A stretch of 5,079 bases of DNA from Brevundimonas sp. (lineage in GTDB: Bacteria > Pseudomonadota > Alphaproteobacteria > Caulobacterales > Caulobacteraceae), in assembly GCA_024711185.1 (NCBI GenBank), contig JANJTI010000329.1, positions 1-5,079 on the forward strand, read 5' to 3'. This document shows, piece by piece, positions 1 to 5,079 of the stretch. Under the pieces are notes generated by a model. It had not been told where the DNA came from and ran no database searches. It saw only the letters and a list, made by a program, of their open reading frames with translations. The first letter of the stretch is position 1. Every line of letters begins with the position of its first letter. Both the position numbers and the translations under genes were made by a program.

Positions 1-1401
1 ACCTCGCATGCCGACATCGAGTACAAGGCCATCCGTGTCGCCCCCAATGAGGTCGAACTCGCGGTCGTCAATGTGCTGCGCTATTTCGAGGCCCCCGGGG
101 CGCTGGTGTTCGCCCACACCCGCGAGCGCGTCAAACACCTGACCTCGTCCCTGCGTGAGCGCGGCTTCTCGGTCGTCGGCCTGTCCGGCGAACTGACCCA
201 GAGCCAGCGGTCGGAGGCGCTGCAAGCCCTTCGCGACGGCCATGCGCGGGTGTGCGTGGCCACGGACGTGGCGGCGCGCGGCCTGGACCTGCCCGATCTG
301 GGACTGGTCATCCACGCCGAGATTCCGGTCAACAAGGCGACCCTGCTGCACCGCTCGGGCCGCACCGGCCGCGCGGGCAAGAAGGGCACCTCGGTATTGA
401 TGGTCACCCACACCCGCCGTCGCAAGGTGGAGCTGATGCTGCAGTCGGCCTCGATCAAGGCGGAGTGGTCGGGCCCGCCGTCGGCGGACGCGATTCGGGC
501 GAAGGACCAGGAGCGGATGCTGACCGATCCGGTGCTGATGGCGCCGGCCGACGAGGAGGCGCTGGCGCTTGGCCGGCAGCTGCTGGAGCGGACGTCGCCC
601 GAACACGTCGCGGCGGCCCTCATCCGGCTCTATCGCGAGAAGCTGCCGCCGCCCGAGGACGTGCAGGACGACGAGCGCATGGCGCGCGCCCAGGCGACGG
701 GGCGCAACGAGCGCGGCCAGACGGACGGCCCGCTGACCGACTTCGCCCGCGGCGGCGAGATGAGCTGGTTCCGGGTCAACATCGGGCGCGACAAGAACGC
801 CGACCCGAAATGGCTGCTGCCGCTGATCTGCCGGCTGGGACATGTGACCAAGCGGGACGTCGGTTCGATCAAGATCTTCGAGCGCGAGACCAAGTTCGAG
901 ATCACCCGGGATGCGGAGGCGAAGTTCCGCGCCGCCCTCGCCCAGCCGAACGACGAGGGCGTGACCATCCAGGACGCGGTCGCCCCCGCGCCCGGCGAGA
1001 AGAGCCTCCGCAAGTGGGACAAGCCGTCCGGCGAACGGGCCGGGCGCGAGGAGAGGCCCTTCCGCAAGGCCCGGAGCGAAGGCGCGGCTCCGAAGAAGCC
1101 CTGGACGCCCCGCCCTGAGGGCGAAGCCCCGCCCCGGCCACGGCCTCCGCGGGCCGAACGCGAGGCTCCCCCGGCCTCGGAGGCCGGCGGGGGCGGCGGC
1201 AAGTGGGTCAAGCGCACCAAGGACGGACCGACCCCCCCGGGCAAGAAGCCGTGGGTCGACAAGCCCCGGGCGAAGAAACCCTGGACGCCGCGGGCGGAGG
1301 GCGCCTCTGCGGCCGGCGACCGGCCGTGGACCGGAAAGCCGAAGCCGGGCTTCAAGGCCGGGGCCGGCGGCAAGCCCTTCAAGGGCAAGCCGCGAAGCTG
1401 A
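1..1401 (+). CDS. DEAD-box ATP-dependent RNA helicase with DbpA-type RNA-binding domain, C-terminal part (5' end outside window)
   Basis: The frame is open from base 1 to the TGA at 1399-1401, giving 466 visible codons. The ATG at 73 is internal, because the codons before it already read as helicase sequence (HADIEYKAI). Motif IV (ALVFAHTRE, codons 34-42), motif V (ATDVAARGLD, 87-96) and motif VI (HRSGRTGRAG, 117-126) mark the second RecA-like domain of a superfamily 2 DEAD-box helicase. The Q motif, Walker A and DEAD box must lie upstream. Codons 254-313 (starting MSWFRVNIGRDKNADPKW) resemble the DbpA/CsdA RNA-binding domain, which in relatives directs the enzyme to structured RNA such as rRNA. 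The last ~150 codons are a Lys/Pro/Arg/Gly-rich, probably disordered tail with repeated KPW-type units. Known relatives unwind RNA in ribosome assembly or cold adaptation in the cytoplasm; that role here is inferred. The family is certain, but the exact orthologue (dbpA, csdA/deaD or rhlE type) is not resolved. Confidence 0.95.
   Translation, partial: TSHADIEYKAIRVAPNEVELAVVNVLRYFEAPGALVFAHTRERVKHLTSSLRERGFSVVGLSGELTQSQRSEALQALRDGHARVCVATDVAARGLDLPDLGLVIHAEIPVNKATLLHRSGRTGRAGKKGTSVLMVTHTRRRKVELMLQSASIKAEWSGPPSADAIRAKDQERMLTDPVLMAPADEEALALGRQLLERTSPEHVAAALIRLYREKLPPPEDVQDDERMARAQATGRNERGQTDGPLTDFARGGEMSWFRVNIGRDKNADPKWLLPLICRLGHVTKRDVGSIKIFERETKFEITRDAEAKFRAALAQPNDEGVTIQDAVAPAPGEKSLRKWDKPSGERAGREERPFRKARSEGAAPKKPWTPRPEGEAPPRPRPPRAEREAPPASEAGGGGGKWVKRTKDGPTPPGKKPWVDKPRAKKPWTPRAEGASAAGDRPWTGKPKPGFKAGAGGKPFKGKPRS
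1093..1401 (+). repeat. Degenerate KKPWTPR-type repeats in the helicase basic tail
   Basis: Within the helicase tail the units KKPWTPRPEGE (1093-1125), KKPWVDKPR (1243-1269), KKPWTPRAEG (1273-1302), RPWTGKPKPG (1321-1350) and GKPFKGKPRS (1369-1398) recur. Each pairs an aromatic residue with Lys, Arg and Pro. Only the first and third are close copies, and their DNA has drifted at third positions, so this is an old protein-level repeat rather than a recent DNA duplication. Such basic, disordered tails in DEAD-box helicases generally add nonspecific RNA affinity; that function here is inferred. Confidence 0.6.
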
Positions 1402-3540
1402 TCAGGCGACGGCGACCGGGGCCTTCAGGGCGGCGCGCAGGCCCGGTTTGGCGTCCCGATAGTCGAGCCGGCCGTCGAGCTGACCGACGAGACTGCCGAT
1501 CATCATCGAGCCAAAGCCCTCGCCGACCTTGTGGCCGCCCTTTCCGGCGTCCTCGACCACCAGTCGCAGGGTCGAGCGATCCTCATCGAGACAGACGCGG
1601 ATCGGGCCCGGCCTGCCGTCATAAGCGTACTTCTGCGCGTTGATGATCAGTTCGGTGAGAATCAGCCCCAGCGTCACGGCCCGGCCGGCCTCGACCCGCA
1701 CCGGCGTCAGGTCCGAGTCCAGCTGGGCGCTCCAGTCCGCCCCCATGGAGGCCCCGAGATCGTCGATCAGCTCCGCGAAGTAGCGCTCGAGATCCACCGA
1801 GGAGCCCGCTTCGGCCCGGTACAGCCGGCTGTGCACCATCGACACGGCCCGCACCCGCCGGCGGGCCTCGAGCAGCTCCGTGCGGGCCGCCGGGTCCGAC
1901 TGCCGGGCCTGCAGACCGAGGAAGGAAGACACCAGCGTCAGGCTGTTCTGAACCCGGTGGTTCACTTCGCGGATCAGGAACTCCTGCTGCTCCAGGCGCA
2001 GGTCCCGCTCGCTCAGCGAGGCCGCCAGCGAACGATTCAGATCGCGCAGCTGGGCGACGGCGGCGACGTCCATCAGACCGTCGCGCAGCCGCATGACCGA
2101 CTCGATCTGCGACGCGCTCCAGCGGCGCGACCGCCCGCTGACCGTCTCGGACCACGCCTCGAAGGACGCGCGGGGAGTCAGCTGCCCGGCCGGGCCCTTC
2201 TTTACAGCCGTCGTCGGATTGCCGGCCCAGCGGACGGTCTCCACGATCTCGGCGCGGAACCACAGGAGGGTGGCCGGCTGCTCGCCCTGCAGATGGACGG
2301 CGAGGAGACCGCTGGCCTCTCTCCGCCATGCCTCGGCGTCGGGAAAGCGGGACGAAAGCGCATGCGTCGCCAGGGGGCGCAGGCCGGGCTGCTCCGCGAC
2401 CCAGGCGGCCAGCCGGCGAACCGCCCCTCCCGGGGGCGTCACCCCGAGACGGAAGACGCCGCGCGCGCCGACGAGCGCCAGCCCGTCCGCGTCGACGAGC
2501 TCGAGCAACTCCCGGCCACGGTCGGCCAGCGCCGCCTCGAGGGGCTGTTCCGGCGACAGACGGGCGATGAGCTCTTCCTCCAGCTGCCGCTGCCGCATGC
2601 GGCTCCGGTAGAGTTCGGCGTCGCCCTTCGCCTTGATCTGCCGGGCCATGGAGCGGGCGAGATTGGTCGCTGCGGTGCGAAGCTCGAAGGGCAGCAGCTG
2701 CGGACGGGAGCTGTGGCAGGCGACCAGGCCCCACAGCTCGCCGTCGACGATGATCGACACCGAAGCCGAGGCCCGGACACCCATGTTGCGGAGGTACTGC
2801 AGGTGGACCGGCGACACGCTCCGCAGGCCGCAGTCGCTGAGATCGAGCGGGGTCGCGGCGGTCGGCCGGATCGGCTGAGGCTCGTAGCCGCTGTCCGGGA
2901 TCACCCGCACCGGATTGCGCAGGTAGAGCGCCCGGGCCTGCCGCGGGATGTCTGTGGCGGGGAAATGGTGGTTCTGGAAGGACTCCAGTTCCGGCGACCG
3001 CGACTCGGCCACGACCTGCCCGGCCTCGTCATCCAGAAAGCGATAGATCATCACCCGGTCGAAACCGGTAAGCGCGCGGAAGGCCTCCGCAGCCCGCTCG
3101 CAGACGGCGCCGACGGAGGCGGCGCGCTCAAGCGTGGCGCTGGCCGCGTCGAGCCGGCTGATCAGCTCGATGCCGGGTTGGGCGCCCTGAGAGCTCTGCT
3201 CCACCTCGACGATCAGGCCCGCCTCGCACGGACGGAAGATGACGTCGTAATCGAGGCCGTTGGCGCCCCGCCAGCGGCCCGCGAAGCCCTCCGCCTCGGC
3301 GCTGGCGAGGACCTTCAGACGGGACGCGATGCGCTCTCCCAGCAGGTCTTCGACTGACCGGTCGCGCCACGACGCCCGGCCCGTGACGGCCTCCATCCGC
3401 CCCGCCTCGCGTTCGACCACGAGATCGCGCCGGTCGAGCAGCAGGAGCAGGCCGTGGGGCTGGATGGCCTCGGGTATATGGATCGGCTCGCGGTCGCAGT
3501 CGGCGAGATCGAGGCGCACGGCGGCGCTGGCATCTGTCAT
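1402..3540 (-). CDS. bphP: Bacteriophytochrome: PAS-GAF-PHY sensor with HisKA_2-type histidine kinase
   Basis: This 712-aa protein is a red/far-red light-sensing histidine kinase that binds biliverdin. Cys15 lies in the N-terminal motif LADCDREPIHIPEAIQPHG, the usual bilin attachment site of bacterial phytochromes. A PAS domain follows to about residue 115. The GAF domain (about 130-300) carries MIYRF (164-168), FPATDIP (193-199, Asp197 the conserved DIP aspartate), SPVHLQYLRNMGV (243-255, His246 and Tyr249) and ACH (274-276). The PHY domain (about 320-500) keeps the tongue motifs WAGNP (438-442), PRASF (456-460) and WSE (463-465). The kinase has an H-box REVNHRVQNSL with predicted phospho-acceptor His528, an N-box TELIINAQKYAY (629-640) and a glycine box DAGKG...GFGS. 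It lacks the HWE family's N-box His and its Trp-x-Glu, so HisKA_2 fits better. There is no transmembrane segment and no fused receiver. The ATG at 3540 starts just before the Cys15 motif and overlaps the bphO stop by 4 bases, indicating coupled translation. Confidence 0.96.
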   Translation of the reverse strand: MTDASAAVRLDLADCDREPIHIPEAIQPHGLLLLLDRRDLVVEREAGRMEAVTGRASWRDRSVEDLLGERIASRLKVLASAEAEGFAGRWRGANGLDYDVIFRPCEAGLIVEVEQSSQGAQPGIELISRLDAASATLERAASVGAVCERAAEAFRALTGFDRVMIYRFLDDEAGQVVAESRSPELESFQNHHFPATDIPRQARALYLRNPVRVIPDSGYEPQPIRPTAATPLDLSDCGLRSVSPVHLQYLRNMGVRASASVSIIVDGELWGLVACHSSRPQLLPFELRTAATNLARSMARQIKAKGDAELYRSRMRQRQLEEELIARLSPEQPLEAALADRGRELLELVDADGLALVGARGVFRLGVTPPGGAVRRLAAWVAEQPGLRPLATHALSSRFPDAEAWRREASGLLAVHLQGEQPATLLWFRAEIVETVRWAGNPTTAVKKGPAGQLTPRASFEAWSETVSGRSRRWSASQIESVMRLRDGLMDVAAVAQLRDLNRSLAASLSERDLRLEQQEFLIREVNHRVQNSLTLVSSFLGLQARQSDPAARTELLEARRRVRAVSMVHSRLYRAEAGSSVDLERYFAELIDDLGASMGADWSAQLDSDLTPVRVEAGRAVTLGLILTELIINAQKYAYDGRPGPIRVCLDEDRSTLRLVVEDAGKGGHKVGEGFGSMMIGSLVGQLDGRLDYRDAKPGLRAALKAPVAVA

Positions 3541-4118
3541 GCGGCGGACCTGATCGGGCAGGAGGGAACAAACAACGCGCAGGCCAGCTTGAACGCGTCG
3601 CGCCCGCCCTCGAGGACATCTCCCTGCTGCGCTCGCCCCGACGCGCAGGCGGATTCCATCGCCGTCACGAACGCCCGCCACCGCTCTCCGGTTGCCTCGC
3701 CCCAAGGGTCGAGAAAGCCGAGGCCGGTCAGCGAGACGCCGTCCTGCACCAGGCCCCGACGTATCACCCGGCCGCCGAGCATCGAGCCTTCGGCCACGTA
3801 CAACCAGCCAAGGGCTTCGCCAAAGGTGACGACCGGGACTTTCACGTCCACCGCCTTCGCCACGCCGCCCAGCCGCTCCAGGTCGGCCTGTATGTCCGCC
3901 GCGCGCGCGTGCGGCGCGAATCCGCCGGCCCGCAGGGCGTCGCGCCACGGGTCGACGACCCCCTCGACGCGCCGGTGAAAGTCGAGGAGCTGCGCCACCA
4001 TGGCGGGGCGGGAGGTCGCCTCGCGCAGGCGCGCCTCGATGCGGGAGCCCGCCTCTATGCCGCGATGGAGTTCGGCTGTCGCGAGGCGGAGGGCTTGCAG
4101 TACGGGGGAGGTCTTCAC
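3537..4118 (-). CDS. bphO: Biliverdin-producing heme oxygenase (BphO type)
   Basis: This 193-aa soluble protein matches the usual length of bacterial phytochrome-linked heme oxygenases. These enzymes cleave heme with O2 and reductant to biliverdin IXalpha, Fe2+ and CO. The N-terminal helix LRLATAELHRGIE contains His18, the expected proximal heme ligand. The distal-helix signature GWLYVAEGSMLGGRVIRR (104-121) has the family's LYVxEGSxLGG pattern with the flexible glycines over the heme. The start is GTG at 4116-4118. An AGGG sequence lies 7 bases upstream, and the family motif begins about ten residues in, so no longer start is needed. The stop codon overlaps the ATG of the downstream phytochrome gene (ATGA), so enzyme and apoprotein are made together and the chromophore is supplied in cis. 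The C-terminus (LFVPSCPIRSAA) is not a part I recognise as conserved. Function is known for the family; activity here is inferred. Confidence 0.94.
   Translation of the reverse strand: MKTSPVLQALRLATAELHRGIEAGSRIEARLREATSRPAMVAQLLDFHRRVEGVVDPWRDALRAGGFAPHARAADIQADLERLGGVAKAVDVKVPVVTFGEALGWLYVAEGSMLGGRVIRRGLVQDGVSLTGLGFLDPWGEATGERWRAFVTAMESACASGRAQQGDVLEGGRDAFKLACALFVPSCPIRSAA
3546..3548 (-). promoter_or_regulatory. Weak ribosome binding site of bphP inside the bphO end
   Basis: Only AGG, 5 bases before the ATG at 3540, resembles a Shine-Dalgarno sequence. Its weakness fits translation by ribosomes re-initiating at the ATGA stop/start overlap with bphO rather than strong independent initiation. 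Confidence 0.4.
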
Positions 4119-4125
4119 TGCCCGA

Positions 4126-4131
4126 CCCTAT
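4126..4131 (-). promoter_or_regulatory. Ribosome binding site of bphO supporting the GTG start
   Basis: The minus strand reads ATAGGG, ending 7 bases before the GTG at 4118. This spacing suits a Shine-Dalgarno site. It favours the GTG over the nearby out-of-frame ATG at 4133-4131 (minus), which opens the phytochrome reading frame instead. Confidence 0.5.
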
Positions 4132-4179
4132 CATTCCGACCGGCGATGTCACCTTTGGAGGCCGCCATTGATCTGGAGG

Positions 4180-4193
4180 TGTAACCGTTTACG
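4180..4193. promoter_or_regulatory. Putative LacI-family operator
   Basis: The sequence TGTAACCGTTTACG matches 12 of 14 positions of TGTAAACGTTTACA, a typical even palindrome with a central CG bound by LacI/GalR-family regulators. The dyad centre falls between 4186 and 4187, 40 bases before the ABC ATPase start. The two half-sites agree at 5 of 7 positions. An overlapping alternative dyad, ACCGT-TT-ACGGT (4184-4195), has perfect 5-base arms. LacI-type repressors commonly control sugar ABC operons, which suits the downstream MalK-like gene. The regulator gene is not in the window, so this is inference from a single site. Confidence 0.4.
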
Positions 4194-4218
4194 GTGCCGG
4201 AAGGCAGAAGCGGCGGGC

Positions 4219-4224
4219 AGGAAG
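4219..4224 (+). promoter_or_regulatory. Ribosome binding site of the ABC ATPase gene
   Basis: AGGAAG lies immediately before the ATG at 4227, with only 2 bases between (4 if just AGGA pairs). The spacing is short but the match is good. A GTG at 4194 is in frame, but the protein family starts near [14 protein letters not shown], and an in-frame TAA at 4182-4184 blocks anything longer. Confidence 0.45.
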
Positions 4225-4226
4225 AG

Positions 4227-5079
4227 ATGGCGGACGTCCGGCTGACCGGCGTGACCAAACGGTTCGGATCGACCGAGGTCCTGAAGGGGATCGACCTGGA
4301 CGTCGCCGACGGCGAGTTCGTGGTCTTCGTGGGTCCGTCCGGGTGCGGCAAGTCGACCCTGTTGCGCACCATCGCGGGACTCGAGGAGGCCTCGGAAGGC
4401 GAGATCGCCATCGGCGGCCGGACCGTCGGCGAACTGTCGCCCGCGGAACGCGGCGTGGCCATGGTGTTCCAGTCCTACGCCCTCTACCCGCACATGAGCG
4501 TGTACGAAAACATGGCCTTTGGCCTGAAGCTGGCGAAGACAGACAGGTCCGAGATCGACCGCCGGGTCCGGGCGGCGGCGGCGACGCTGAACATCGCCGA
4601 GTACCTGGAGCGCAAGCCGAAGGCGCTTTCCGGGGGGCAGCGGCAACGGGTGGCGATCGGACGGGCTATCGTGCGCGAGCCCGAGGTCTTCCTGTTCGAC
4701 GAACCGCTGTCCAACCTCGACGCGGCCCTTCGGGTGCGCATGCGCTACGAGTTCGCCGCGCTGCACGAGCGGCTGAAGACGACCATGATCTACGTGACCC
4801 ATGACCAGGTGGAGGCGATGACGCTGGCCGACCGGATCGTCATCCTCAACGACGGCGTGATCGAACAGGTCGGCGCGCCCATGGAGCTGTACGAGCGGCC
4901 CCGCAACCTGTTCGTGGCCGGATTCATCGGAAGCCCGAAGATGAACCTGGTCCCCGCCGAGGTCGTGGAGGCGGACGAACGGCGCGCCAGGGTGAGAACC
5001 GCCGCTGGCGACGTGGCGACGGCGGCGGTCGACGCGTCGGAAGCCAGGGCTGGCGACGCCGTCACGCTGGGAATCCGGC
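4227..5079 (+). CDS. MalK/UgpC-type ABC importer ATP-binding protein, N-terminal part (3' end outside window)
   Basis: 284 codons are visible before the window ends, with no stop or frameshift. This is the cytoplasmic ATPase that powers a binding-protein-dependent importer, usually for sugars, polyols or glycerol-3-phosphate. Visible motifs are Walker [10 protein letters not shown] (36-44), the Q-loop [16 protein letters not shown] (81-96), signature LSGGQRQR (134-141), Walker B VFLFDEP (154-160, catalytic Glu159), D-loop SNLD (162-165) and H-loop VTHDQ (190-194, His192). After about residue 235 ([12 protein letters not shown]) the C-terminal TOBE/regulatory region typical of the MalK/UgpC/SugC group begins. 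Family members are about 350-370 aa, so roughly 70-80 residues are missing. Permease and binding-protein partners are not in the window and are expected downstream. The substrate cannot be read from the ATPase; a carbohydrate is favoured by the family and the LacI-like operator upstream. Confidence 0.95.
   Translation, partial: MADVRLTGVTKRFGSTEVLKGIDLDVADGEFVVFVGPSGCGKSTLLRTIAGLEEASEGEIAIGGRTVGELSPAERGVAMVFQSYALYPHMSVYENMAFGLKLAKTDRSEIDRRVRAAAATLNIAEYLERKPKALSGGQRQRVAIGRAIVREPEVFLFDEPLSNLDAALRVRMRYEFAALHERLKTTMIYVTHDQVEAMTLADRIVILNDGVIEQVGAPMELYERPRNLFVAGFIGSPKMNLVPAEVVEADERRARVRTAAGDVATAAVDASEARAGDAVTLGIR

Larger units (their letters stand above)
4119..4226. promoter_or_regulatory. Divergent intergenic region between bphO and the ABC ATPase gene
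   Basis: This 108-bp stretch separates genes transcribed away from each other, so it should carry both promoters. It is slightly less GC-rich than its flanks around 4145-4195. No convincing -35/-10 pair was found in either direction. The best minus-strand candidate is GTGACA near 4150-4145 followed by an AT-containing GAATGATA close to the bphO start, with spacing unlike a standard sigma70 promoter. It holds a LacI-like operator at 4180-4193. The promoter assignment rests on gene orientation rather than on motifs. Confidence 0.5.

Noticed and set aside
630..1388. 252-codon minus-strand open frame opposite the helicase, with another plus-strand frame at 252-1118.
   Set aside because: Both are shadows of the helicase gene, low in complexity, and show no motifs or suitable ribosome binding sites.
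1531..3357. 608-codon plus-strand open frame antisense to bphP.
   Set aside because: It lies antisense to a gene with strong domain motifs, its composition is Arg/Gln/Gly-rich with no recognisable domain, and long antisense frames are expected at this GC content.
3541..4152. The phytochrome reading frame stays open for 204 codons upstream, through the whole of bphO, from an ATG at 4152.
   Set aside because: The extension is Arg/Pro/Gly-rich without domain character, while the overlapping frame encodes a clear heme oxygenase. The phytochrome family starts just before the Cys15 motif, as the ATG at 3540 does. The long opening is a high-GC effect.
4168..4181. Possible FNR/FixK box beginning TTGAT in the intergenic region.
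   Set aside because: Only one half-site is present; the second half reads AGGTG instead of ATCAA.
4119..4226. PpsR-type TGT-N12-ACA or EcfG-type GGAAC...CGTT promoter site upstream of bphO.
   Set aside because: Neither pattern is found on either strand of the region; the TGT occurrences lack a correctly spaced ACA and there is no GGAAC.
4149..4804. Open frames overlapping the ABC ATPase (minus 4149-4802 and plus 4343-4804).
   Set aside because: The frame starting at 4227 carries every ABC ATPase motif in order. The others are out-of-frame or antisense shadows.

Overview
The window is GC-rich (about 70% by eye), its codons mostly end in G or C, and it is almost wholly coding. The helicase architecture, the bacterial-type phytochrome and the codon use suggest an alphaproteobacterium, possibly of the Caulobacteraceae (Brevundimonas/Caulobacter type). 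That placement is inference, not proof. No RNA genes, insertion sequences, CRISPR arrays or prophage genes were seen.

Layout: (1) 1-1401, plus strand: the 3' part of a DEAD-box RNA helicase, comprising the second RecA-like domain, a DbpA-type RNA-binding domain and a basic repeat-bearing tail. Its start and the DEAD motif lie upstream of the window. (2) 4118-1402, minus strand: a two-gene light-sensing operon. A biliverdin-producing heme oxygenase (bphO, GTG start) is followed, with a 4-base ATGA overlap, by a 712-aa bacteriophytochrome (bphP) with PAS-GAF-PHY sensor modules and a HisKA_2-type histidine kinase. The phytochrome stop codon directly abuts the helicase stop codon with no base between them. 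(3) 4119-4226: a 108-bp divergent intergenic region holding a LacI-family-like operator. (4) 4227-5079, plus strand: the first 284 codons of a MalK/UgpC-type ABC importer ATPase that runs off the window end.

How the genes work together: BphO opens heme to biliverdin IXalpha. BphP binds this covalently, probably through Cys15, and senses red/far-red light, signalling by His phosphorylation (predicted His528). No response regulator is present, so the output partner must be encoded elsewhere. The ABC ATPase belongs to a separate, probably carbohydrate-import, transcription unit reading away from the phytochrome operon. The helicase is an unrelated convergent neighbour. The window shows a well-formed instance of a known system rather than an obviously new one. 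The most useful leads are the orphan HisKA_2 phytochrome, the putative operator between the divergent genes, and the zero-gap convergent stop codons.
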